A stretch of DNA of 11,415 nt from an uncultured Desulfovibrionaceae bacterium (lineage in GTDB: Bacteria > Desulfobacterota > Desulfovibrionia > Desulfovibrionales > Desulfovibrionaceae): contig CAMWXW010000006.1 of the NCBI GenBank assembly GCA_947178315.1, forward strand, positions 1 to 11,415. Direction: 5' to 3'. The position numbers were made by a program, and so were the translations under genes. Below are positions 5,275 to 11,415 of the stretch, in pieces. Under the pieces are notes generated by a model. That model was not told the origin of the DNA, did no database searches, and worked only from the letters and a program-made list of their open reading frames with translations. Numbering within the stretch: the first letter of the stretch is position 1; each line of letters begins with the position of its first letter.

Positions 5275-6357
5275 ATGCTTGCAAATACATTTGGAACACT
5301 CTTTCGTGTAACGACGTTTGGCGAATCTCATGGAGATGCTGTAGGCGGTGTCATTGATGGGTGTCCTGCTGGACTTCAGTTTTCTCTCTCTGCTATACAT
5401 GCATTTCTTCAAAGAAGAAAACCAAATCCACAATTACATGGCGAAGTCTCGACACCTCGTATAGAAAATGATGATATTCACTTTCACTCTGGAATACAGC
5501 ATAGAGATGAGGACACAGTGATTACTCTAGGGAGTCCGATTGCATTTACTGTTCAGAATAGAAATGTACGTGCACAAGATTATACAACAGCTATATTTAG
5601 ACCAGGACATGCAGATTATACCTATTTCAAAAAATTTGGTATTCAAGGCATCACAGGAGGAGGAAGAGCTTCCGGTAGAGAAACTGTTGCTCGTGTTGTT
5701 GCCGGCACTATTGCTGGGTGTTTACTAGAGCAATATGATATCCATGTTTACGGTGGAACAGAGGCAATACATAATATACATGGAACACATTTTAATTATG
5801 CACAAGCTCATAGACAGCCGTTATATGCTCTTGATTCAGATGTCGTTCCACGTTGGCAAGAGAGAATTGCTGAAGTGAAAGCACAAGGAGATACCGTAGG
5901 AGGAATTGCTAGAGTTATAGCATACGGTGTACCGGCAGGACTTGGTGAGCCAGTTTTTGATAAAATAGATGCACGACTTGCCTATGCTCTTATGTCTGTA
6001 GGTACAGTCAAAGGAATAGAGATTGGAGCAGGTTTTACAGCATCATCATATACAGGTTCACAGAATAATGATCCTATCGGAGAAGAGTATGAGCAAAATA
6101 ATGCAGGTGGAATACTTGGAGGAATTACAACTGGACAAGATATTCTTATACGCATTGCTATAAAACCAATTCCTTCTATAAGCAAAGAACAAAAAACACT
6201 CAATTCTCAAGGTGAGCCATGTACTCTTTCCATACAAGGAAGACATGATACTTGTGTCCTTCCTCGTGTTATTCCTGTACTTGAGAGCATGGTAAAACTT
6301 GTACTTGCAGATTTTTTACTCATCGATAGAGCAAGAAAAGATATCTTTTCTTTTTAG
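5275..6357 (+). CDS. aroC: Chorismate synthase AroC
   Basis: Last enzyme of the shikimate pathway: converts EPSP to chorismate using reduced FMN, as a cytoplasmic tetramer. At 360 residues it is full length (E. coli 361). Landmarks are NTFGTLFRVTTFGESHG (4-20, with catalytic His19), RRKPNPQ (48-54), STPRIENDD (59-67), RPGHADYTYFKKFG (109-122, with His112) and GGGRASGRETVARV (128-141). The C-terminal half has EIGAGF and NNAGGILGGITTGQDI, as in the family. The start at 5275 follows a strong AGAGGAGA and matches the usual N-terminus; an upstream in-frame GTG at 5221 would add 18 hydrophobic residues not seen in the family. The last codons lie within a perfect 20-bp palindrome. Retention implies aromatic compound synthesis despite the AT-rich, host-adapted look. 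Confidence 0.96.
   Translation: MLANTFGTLFRVTTFGESHGDAVGGVIDGCPAGLQFSLSAIHAFLQRRKPNPQLHGEVSTPRIENDDIHFHSGIQHRDEDTVITLGSPIAFTVQNRNVRAQDYTTAIFRPGHADYTYFKKFGIQGITGGGRASGRETVARVVAGTIAGCLLEQYDIHVYGGTEAIHNIHGTHFNYAQAHRQPLYALDSDVVPRWQERIAEVKAQGDTVGGIARVIAYGVPAGLGEPVFDKIDARLAYALMSVGTVKGIEIGAGFTASSYTGSQNNDPIGEEYEQNNAGGILGGITTGQDILIRIAIKPIPSISKEQKTLNSQGEPCTLSIQGRHDTCVLPRVIPVLESMVKLVLADFLLIDRARKDIFSF
6333..6352 (+). terminator. Palindrome plus T-run overlapping the aroC stop codon
   Basis: AAGAAAAGATATCTTTTCTT is a perfect 20-bp palindrome and is followed directly by TTT, giving a T-rich 3' flank like an intrinsic terminator. It sits inside the coding region and encodes the last residues before the TAG. 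The stem is AT-rich, so termination strength is uncertain. A transcript end here would separate aroC from the tRNA-Ser promoter 24 nt downstream. Confidence 0.45.
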
Positions 6358-6375
6358 CTAGAAGATATTTATCTG

Positions 6376-6404
6376 TTGACAAAGTCATCAGTATGCAGTA
6401 GTAT
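6376..6404 (+). promoter_or_regulatory. Sigma-70 promoter for tRNA-Ser
   Basis: A perfect TTGACA (6376-6381) is followed, after 17 nt, by TAGTAT (6399-6404). Start near 6411 would leave a leader of about 22 nt before the tRNA. The leader and promoter carry three ATGCA/TGCAT repeats, one within the palindrome ATATGCATAT (6420-6429); their meaning is unknown. Confidence 0.6.
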
Positions 6405-6432
6405 ACGTATTGCATAGCGATATGCATATTGT

Positions 6433-6525
6433 AGAGAGGTGTCCGAGTTGGCTGAAGGAGCTCGCCTGCTAAGTGAGTATACGGCTAAAACTGTATCGAG
6501 GGTTCAAATCCCTTCCTCTCTGCCA
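6433..6525 (+). tRNA. tRNA-Ser, anticodon GCU (reads AGC/AGU)
   Basis: Class II tRNA of 93 nt with encoded CCA. The acceptor stem pairs 6433-6439 (AGAGAGG) with 6515-6521 (CCTCTCT), followed by discriminator G6522, as usual for serine, and CCA 6523-6525. The anticodon stem pairs 6461-6465 with 6473-6477 around CTGCTAA, placing the anticodon GCT at 6468-6470. The long variable arm forms a 6-bp stem, ATACGG with CTGTAT (one G-U), typical of serine tRNAs. The T arm is GAGGG-TTCAAAT-CCCTT. All stems are intact. It lies between aroC and trxA with its own promoter. Confidence 0.96.
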
Positions 6526-6645
6526 CATTCTTTATAACTCATTCTGATTATTATAATTAACACATTACATTCACTCTTATATAGTTATGAGAATATAAGG
6601 CTACATTTGTAGCGTAAATATATAAAATTATGAGGAGGTAGTATT

Positions 6646-6963
6646 ATGGCTTTAGAAATCACTGATGCTTCATTTGAGAAAGAGGTTCTTCAAGAGTCAT
6701 TACCTGTTCTTGTTGATTTTTGGGCTAAATGGTGTGGACCATGTAGAGCACTTGCTCCTACTATAGAAGAATTAAGTACACAATATAACGGAAAAGTAAA
6801 AATCTGTAAGCTAGAAGTAGATGAAAATCCTGAAAAAGCTTCCGAATATAATATTCGTTCTATTCCTACACTTATTCTCTTCAAAAATGGTGAAAAAATA
6901 GAACAGCTTGTTGGAGGAGCTTCTAAAGAAGCTATTGAAAAGCTTATCAATGACAATATATAG
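6646..6963 (+). CDS. trxA: Thioredoxin
   Basis: Cytoplasmic thiol-disulfide reductase of 105 residues, standard length. The active site is the canonical WCGPC at 29-33 within VDFWAKWCGPCR, preceded by the buried Asp24 of the thioredoxin fold. The cis-proline loop is RSIPTLILFKNG (71-82), and the C-terminal GGASKEAIEKLI helix is typical. No signal peptide is present. A very strong AGGAGG lies 7 nt upstream of the ATG. The stop codon overlaps the Shine-Dalgarno of trxB (TAGGAG), so the two are translationally linked as a pair: TrxB reduces this protein with NADPH. Confidence 0.97.
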   Translation: MALEITDASFEKEVLQESLPVLVDFWAKWCGPCRALAPTIEELSTQYNGKVKICKLEVDENPEKASEYNIRSIPTLILFKNGEKIEQLVGGASKEAIEKLINDNI

Positions 6964-6971
6964 GAGAGCAT

Positions 6972-7883
6972 ATGTATGATAGCGTAATTGTAGGAGCTGG
7001 TCCTGCTGGAATGTCTGCTGCTCTTTACCTTGTTCGCTTTGGGAGAAATATAGCTCTTGTTGAAAGTATGACTCCTGGTGGACAAGTTCTGCTCACATCA
7101 GAAGTAGAAAATATCCCAAGTATAAAAGAAATAAAAGGATATGAACTTGCTGACTCTATGAAGGCACAGCTTGATGCATATTCATATGATTACATCACAG
7201 AACAAGTGACTTCTATTGAGAAAACATCTTCTCATTTTATCTTACATACAGCAAACGGAAAAACATTGCTTGCTAAAACTGTTATCATTGCTTCCGGAGC
7301 TCGGTATAAACGTGCTGGTATCCCAAATGAAGTTGAATTCACTGGGAAAGGTATTTCTTACTGCGCCCTTTGTGATGGAAACTTTTATCGCAATCTACCT
7401 GTCGCTGTTGTCGGTGGTGGGAACTCTGCTCTTGAAGAAGCATTATATCTTGCTCGCATTGTAAAAGAAGTTCATCTCATACATCGAAGAGATTCCTTCA
7501 AAGCTGCGCGTATCTATGTAGATAAAGCAAAAGCTCTTCCTAATATCATCTTCCATACTGATTCAGTTGTTGAAGACGTACTCGTTGAAGATATGGTTAA
7601 AGGAGCTATTATCAAAAACACCAAAACTGGTGCTACAGAAAAGCTCAATGTTGAAGGAATCTTTATTTATGTAGGTATGCAACCAAATACAGAGTTTATC
7701 CCACAAGAACTTGAAAGAGATGCTTCTGGATTTATCGTTGCTGGCTTAGAGATGGAGACAAATATACCAGGATTATATGTTGCTGGAGATGTGCGTGTAA
7801 AACAGTACAGACAGATTGCAACAGCTATGGGTGATGGTGTAACTGCTGGTTGTAGTGCAAACCATTATTTAGAAAATGAGTAA
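6972..7883 (+). CDS. trxB: Thioredoxin reductase
   Basis: NADPH-dependent flavoenzyme that reduces thioredoxin; cytoplasmic homodimer. At 303 residues it is slightly shorter than E. coli TrxB. The FAD-binding motif is VGAGPAGMSAALYL (7-20). The NADPH motifs are GGGNSALEEA (148-157) and HRRDSFKA (171-178), where the basic HRR and Lys favour NADPH. The redox site is Cys131-Ala-Leu-Cys134 followed by DG; most bacterial enzymes have CATC or CAVC. The C-terminal FAD motif is GLYVAGDVR, followed by RQIATAMGDG. The start has AGGAGAG 5 nt upstream, overlapping the trxA stop, and the gene ends 3 bp before bamD, so trxA, trxB and bamD probably form one transcript. Confidence 0.96.
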   Translation: MYDSVIVGAGPAGMSAALYLVRFGRNIALVESMTPGGQVLLTSEVENIPSIKEIKGYELADSMKAQLDAYSYDYITEQVTSIEKTSSHFILHTANGKTLLAKTVIIASGARYKRAGIPNEVEFTGKGISYCALCDGNFYRNLPVAVVGGGNSALEEALYLARIVKEVHLIHRRDSFKAARIYVDKAKALPNIIFHTDSVVEDVLVEDMVKGAIIKNTKTGATEKLNVEGIFIYVGMQPNTEFIPQELERDASGFIVAGLEMETNIPGLYVAGDVRVKQYRQIATAMGDGVTAGCSANHYLENE

Positions 7884-7886
7884 TCT

Positions 7887-8594
7887 ATGCGTAGCCTGTG
7901 CATCTTTATCATATTCATATGCACACTTTTTCTAGGCTGTGCGGCTAAAGAAGAGCCTGTTCTTCCTTTAGAAGTTCTGTATGAACAAGGGACACAGGCT
8001 ATGCAACAAAAAAAATATAAACTCGCTGTCAAGGCATTCAAGGCTATTCGAGATCACTATCCTTTTAGTCAATATGCAGAAGAAGCTATTCTAAATCTTT
8101 CTGATTCTTACTTCCTTTCAAATCAATTTCTTCAGGCTGCAGATTCATATAAAGAATTTGAAATGCTCTATCCACGACATAAAGTAATTCCATATGTCAT
8201 GTATCAAATAGGGTTCTGTTATCAATCACTCTTTATCTCTGTCGACCGAGAAATAGATTCTCTTGTTGAGGCAAAAGGATACTATCAAAAACTTATAGAT
8301 ATCTATCCCAATAGCAATTATGGAACAAAAGCAAAAGAGCAAATTCTTACTATTACTCGAAAACTTGCTGAACGAGATATTTATCTTGCAAATTTTTACT
8401 GGAGAACAGAACGCTATGGTGCAGCGTATGTACGATATACAGAAGTAATAGAAAAATATCCTGAATTACAAGATATTGCTACATATGCAAAAAAACAAGC
8501 TACAATATCCTATCTTAAATTTATGGAACAACAAGCTGAACAAGCACAAGATGAGGGTAGATTTCAATTCAAAGACTTATTTCAATGGTTATAA
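7887..8594 (+). CDS. bamD: Outer-membrane assembly lipoprotein BamD (YfiO/ComL)
   Basis: Essential lipoprotein of the BAM complex that works with BamA to insert beta-barrel proteins into the outer membrane. The N-terminus MRSLCIFIIFICTLFLGC is a lipoprotein signal peptide; Cys18 is the lipidation site, though the lipobox FLGC is atypical (Phe rather than Leu at -3). The 235-residue body is all-helical and TPR-like, with repeats such as LAVKAFKAIRDHYPFSQYAEEAI (about 47-69), AADSYKEFEMLYPRHKVIPYV and AKGYYQKLIDIYPNSNYGTKA. The bamD marker YQIGFCY (107-113) is present. Only a weak GAG lies upstream; with a 3-nt gap after trxB, translation is probably by coupling. Its place after a thioredoxin pair is not explained by function. 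Confidence 0.9.
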   Translation: MRSLCIFIIFICTLFLGCAAKEEPVLPLEVLYEQGTQAMQQKKYKLAVKAFKAIRDHYPFSQYAEEAILNLSDSYFLSNQFLQAADSYKEFEMLYPRHKVIPYVMYQIGFCYQSLFISVDREIDSLVEAKGYYQKLIDIYPNSNYGTKAKEQILTITRKLAERDIYLANFYWRTERYGAAYVRYTEVIEKYPELQDIATYAKKQATISYLKFMEQQAEQAQDEGRFQFKDLFQWL

Positions 8595-8639
8595 TAGACA
8601 ACTCAGTACTGTTAGGAATATATCCCACTAGGAGATACT

Positions 8640-9287
8640 ATGATAGAGTTAGCTAACGTCACTAAACGCTATGATACAAAGCTTGTTCTTAAAAGCCTCT
8701 CTTGTGTTATTCCTACAGGAAGTACTACTCTACTTTTAGGGAGTAATGGCTCTGGAAAATCTACACTTATGCGATTGATAGCAGGAATAGAATCCCTTAC
8801 AGCTGGGGAAATACACATGCAAAAAGAAACTATCACTTATATTGCCTCAACAAGTGTCATGTATCCAATGCTTACAGCTATAGAAAATCTTCTATTTTGG
8901 CAACGACTCTATGGTTACAAGATAACACATCAGCAATGTAATGATATTTTACATGAGCTAAATTTATATCATGCACGAAATAGAGCTGTACGCTATTTTT
9001 CAAAAGGCATGCTCCAACGCTTACATCTTGCATTCCTTTTACTTCAAGAGTCTACTCTTATTTTACTAGATGAACCGTGCTCTGGATTAGATTATGATTC
9101 TACACAACTGTTCTACTCTATACTACAAAAAAAGCAACAACAAGGCTGTACTATTTTATGGATTACACATTCCCCTACTACTGATTTACAGTATGCAGAT
9201 CATGTCATTCTCCTTAATCACAAAGCTATTGCATTTTCTGGAGTACGTGAGAAATACATGAATTATATGGCTTATACTACTGTATAG
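8640..9287 (+). CDS. ccmA: ABC transporter ATP-binding protein, CcmA-like (haem exporter type)
   Basis: A single nucleotide-binding subunit of 215 residues. Walker A is GSNGSGKST (34-42), the signature loop is YFSKGMLQR (119-127, in place of LSGGQ), Walker B is LILLDEP (140-146) and the switch His is His177. LTAIENLLFWQRLYG (78-92) closely resembles CcmA of cytochrome c maturation, which with CcmB and CcmC releases holo-CcmE. The Q-loop glutamine seems replaced: CcmA has GHQ before the YP pair, whereas here the sequence is ASTSVMYP (69-76). No membrane subunit lies beside it, so the partner is unknown; another exporter ATPase is possible. AGGAGA lies 5 nt upstream of the ATG. The 45-bp gap after bamD allows co-transcription. 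Confidence 0.6.
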   Translation: MIELANVTKRYDTKLVLKSLSCVIPTGSTTLLLGSNGSGKSTLMRLIAGIESLTAGEIHMQKETITYIASTSVMYPMLTAIENLLFWQRLYGYKITHQQCNDILHELNLYHARNRAVRYFSKGMLQRLHLAFLLLQESTLILLDEPCSGLDYDSTQLFYSILQKKQQQGCTILWITHSPTTDLQYADHVILLNHKAIAFSGVREKYMNYMAYTTV

Positions 9288-9346
9288 GAATACACTCTTT
9301 TGTATACTATCTCTCTATACACTATACTACTATTAAAGGAATCTCT

Positions 9347-11266
9347 ATGAAAGCTCATAAAAGAAATATCTACCTTGATATTCTTCCTCTTTCAAAAGCA
9401 TATACAATTATAGAAGAGCTTCCTATACAGACGCTTTCTTCATATTTACTTCCAACTCATGAAAGTGTTGGACATGTGCTTTCTGAAAGTATTTATGCAA
9501 GAGTTTCATCTCCTAATTATCATAGTGCTGCTATGGACGGTATTGCTGTACGGGCTTATGATACATATACTGCTCGAGAAGATAATCCTCTTTCACTAGA
9601 AGAGGGAATTGATTTTATCTATATCAATACAGGGAATCCTCTTCCAGATGAGTATGATGCTGTGATTATGATAGAGCATGTGATTAGAGATGGAGATACA
9701 CATGTCGTGATAGAATCCCCAGCGTATAAATGGCAACATGTTCGCAAAATTGGAGAGGATATCATTGCTACTCAAATGATACTTCCACAATATCACACTA
9801 TCTCTGCACGAGATATTGGATATATACTTACAGCTGGGATATTCGATGTCCCTGTATATCAAGAAGCTCGTGTCTGTATTATTCCAACTGGAGATGAGTT
9901 GCTATCTGTAGAAGATCGCATTCTACCCACAAAGGGAGAAGTAATAGAGAGTAATTCATACGTACTCAAAGCATTATTAAAACCATTTACGCAAGCAGTG
10001 ACTATTGTACCACGAATACAAGATACACAAGAAGCTATCACGCAAGCATTAGAAAAAGCTATAGAAGATAAGTATCATTGTATTCTTCTTTGTGCTGGCT
10101 CATCTGCTGGGAGTAAAGACTTTGCTCGAAGTGCTATTGAAAATGTAGGTAAAGTTCTCTTTCATGGTATTAAAGCTATGCCGGGTAAACCAACAATGCT
10201 TGGTCTTGCTGGAACTGTACCTATTGTTGGTGTCCCTGGATATCCCGGAAGTACAAGTATATGTTTTGAGAAAATTATTGCTCTACTTCTTCACAAAATA
10301 ACACATAAAGCTATACCACCTAAAGAGAGAGTACAAGGATATCTTGTTCAAGATACTCCCTCTAAGCTTGGAATAGAAGAGTTTATAAAAGTATGTATTG
10401 GGAATATCAATGGAACCTATGTTGCTATTCCTCTTCCAAAAGCAACAGGCTCTACACGTACACTTTCTCTTGCAGAAGGAATATGTACCATTCCAGCACA
10501 TAAAGAAGGTATTTCTACAAATGAGAAGATAGACATAGAGATTTATATTCCTACATCACATATTGATAATACAATTATCTGTATAGGAAGTCATGATGAT
10601 AGCTTAGATGGTATCGATGCCTTTCTTGGAGTGTCAAGTCCATATCGACTACGTACTGTACACACAGGAAGTATGGGTGGTATTTACGCATTAAAAAACC
10701 GTACAACACATTGTGCTGGTATGCATCTTCTTGATAAAGAACATCAAGATTTTACAATTCCATATTTACAAAAATATCTTCCTCACGATTCTTTTGTTTT
10801 ATACACTATAGCTATGCGTGCCCAATGTCTTTATGTGCAAAAGGGAAATCCTAAGGGAATTCACTCCTTACAAGATATAGTTACAAAAAGAGCTACCTTT
10901 ATTAACAGACAACACGGTTCAGGAACTCGATTACTTCTTGACTCTATGCTTGCACAAGAAAATATCTCTCCAGCAGATATTGTTGGATATGCTACAGAAG
11001 AGTATTCTCATCTTGCAACAGCTCTTCATGTAGCAACTGGAAATGCAGATTGTGCACTTGGAATTTACTCAGCAGGAATTTCTTTAGGGTTAGAATGTAT
11101 CCCTTTAGCTGAAGAACGTTATGAACTTGTCATTCCCAAAGAATATGCAACACTTCGCTCTATAGAAACATTATATGATTGTATTGCTTCTACCAAGTAT
11201 AAAACATATCTCACAACACTTGGAGGATATACTACAGAGCTTACAGGAGCTATACGTGAAGTGTAA
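9347..11266 (+). CDS. moeA: MoeA molybdopterin molybdenumtransferase fused to a PBP-like domain
   Basis: Residues 1 to about 405 are MoeA, which inserts molybdate (or tungstate) into molybdopterin-AMP. Landmarks are SAAMDGIAVRA (60-70, Asp64), NTGNPLPDEYDAVI (94-107), RKIGEDI (133-139, Asp138), IPTGDEL (179-185, Asp183), EVIESNSYVL (198-207), CAGSSAGSKD (249-258) and HGIKAMPGKPTMLG (273-286). VPGYPGS replaces the PGNPVS of E. coli, as in other PBP-fused members. Residues about 410-639 are a periplasmic-binding-protein-like module (PF12727 type): ICIGSHDDSLDG (411-422), GSMGGIYAL (441-449), HLLDKE (460-465), GNPKGIHSLQD (500-510), RQHGSGTRLLLD (521-532) and LAEERYELVIP (588-598). No signal peptide, so the module is cytoplasmic, probably a ligand sensor or donor. 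AAAGGA precedes the ATG. It may end the trxA series; no cognate mo genes lie nearby. Confidence 0.92.
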   Translation: MKAHKRNIYLDILPLSKAYTIIEELPIQTLSSYLLPTHESVGHVLSESIYARVSSPNYHSAAMDGIAVRAYDTYTAREDNPLSLEEGIDFIYINTGNPLPDEYDAVIMIEHVIRDGDTHVVIESPAYKWQHVRKIGEDIIATQMILPQYHTISARDIGYILTAGIFDVPVYQEARVCIIPTGDELLSVEDRILPTKGEVIESNSYVLKALLKPFTQAVTIVPRIQDTQEAITQALEKAIEDKYHCILLCAGSSAGSKDFARSAIENVGKVLFHGIKAMPGKPTMLGLAGTVPIVGVPGYPGSTSICFEKIIALLLHKITHKAIPPKERVQGYLVQDTPSKLGIEEFIKVCIGNINGTYVAIPLPKATGSTRTLSLAEGICTIPAHKEGISTNEKIDIEIYIPTSHIDNTIICIGSHDDSLDGIDAFLGVSSPYRLRTVHTGSMGGIYALKNRTTHCAGMHLLDKEHQDFTIPYLQKYLPHDSFVLYTIAMRAQCLYVQKGNPKGIHSLQDIVTKRATFINRQHGSGTRLLLDSMLAQENISPADIVGYATEEYSHLATALHVATGNADCALGIYSAGISLGLECIPLAEERYELVIPKEYATLRSIETLYDCIASTKYKTYLTTLGGYTTELTGAIREV

Positions 11267-11415
11267 GTCTTTTTCTTCTTTTATGTTTTATCGATACTAG
11301 ATTTATATCTATAGGGATATTGACTCTTTACATAGTTATATCATTTGACTTTTGAGAACACTATAAAAAACAACCGTTACTATCGATTTGTATTCCTACA
11401 TAAATAGACTTTACT

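Noticed and set aside
6690..7085. 131-codon open frame on the minus strand across trxA and trxB
   Set aside because: It is antisense to two well-supported genes, has low-complexity Ser-rich content and no family features; a codon-composition shadow.
9300..9328. Possible promoter TTGTAT-N17-TATACT before moeA
   Set aside because: The -35 matches only 3 of 6, and the start would fall within the Shine-Dalgarno of moeA.
11298..11350. TAGAT-TTAT-ATCTA repeat and two TTGACT hexamers after moeA
   Set aside because: The repeat is only 5 bp with no T tract, so not a terminator, and neither TTGACT has a -10 at acceptable spacing.
1..11415. CRISPR array, insertion sequence, prophage, toxin-antitoxin or defence genes
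   Set aside because: No regularly spaced repeats, transposase or integrase motifs, or direct repeats flanking the tRNA were found; all long genes fit known housekeeping families.

Overview
The window is ordinary chromosomal sequence from an AT-rich (by eye), Gram-negative, anaerobic sulfite- or sulfate-respiring bacterium of the Desulfovibrio/Bilophila/Lawsonia type. Three things point there: a true DsrC with both C-terminal cysteines, a CcmE of the rare Cys type (CXXXY) described in Desulfovibrio, and a MoeA fused to a periplasmic-binding-protein-like domain. LpxC and BamD show an LPS-bearing outer membrane. The strong AT bias resembles a host-restricted member such as Lawsonia. That placement is inference; no database was searched.

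Left part (1-1856). Two minus-strand genes overlap by 8 nt: a CNNM/CBS-pair membrane protein (496-1551) and the haem chaperone ccmE (21-503), probably followed by more ccm genes off the left edge. A 305-nt AT-rich divergent spacer (1552-1856) separates them from lpxC. It holds a near-consensus sigma-54 (-24/-12) promoter facing lpxC and a CRP/HcpR-like palindrome.

Middle (1857-5218). lpxC (lipid A synthesis) is followed by a long stem-loop, then a YaaW/UPF0174 protein of unknown role. A convergent dsrC follows, with an unusually structured, purine-rich leader. Across a 320-nt divergent spacer lies a YitT-family membrane protein.

Right part (5219-11415). aroC (chorismate synthase) ends in a perfect 20-bp palindrome that runs into T residues. 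tRNA-Ser(GCU), with its own promoter, comes next. Then follows a tight plus-strand series: trxA, trxB, bamD, a CcmA-like ABC ATPase and a moeA-PBP fusion. Bases 11267-11415 hold no gene I can support.

The genes serve cytochrome c maturation (ccmE, possibly ccmA), dissimilatory sulfur metabolism (dsrC), thiol redox balance (trxA/trxB), outer-membrane assembly (lpxC, bamD), molybdenum or tungsten cofactor synthesis (moeA) and aromatic amino acid synthesis (aroC). I see no mobile element, CRISPR array, prophage, toxin-antitoxin pair or defence system. I do not think the window holds a new multi-gene system. Its most interesting content is regulatory (the lpxC promoter and the dsrC leader) plus a few variant active-site residues.
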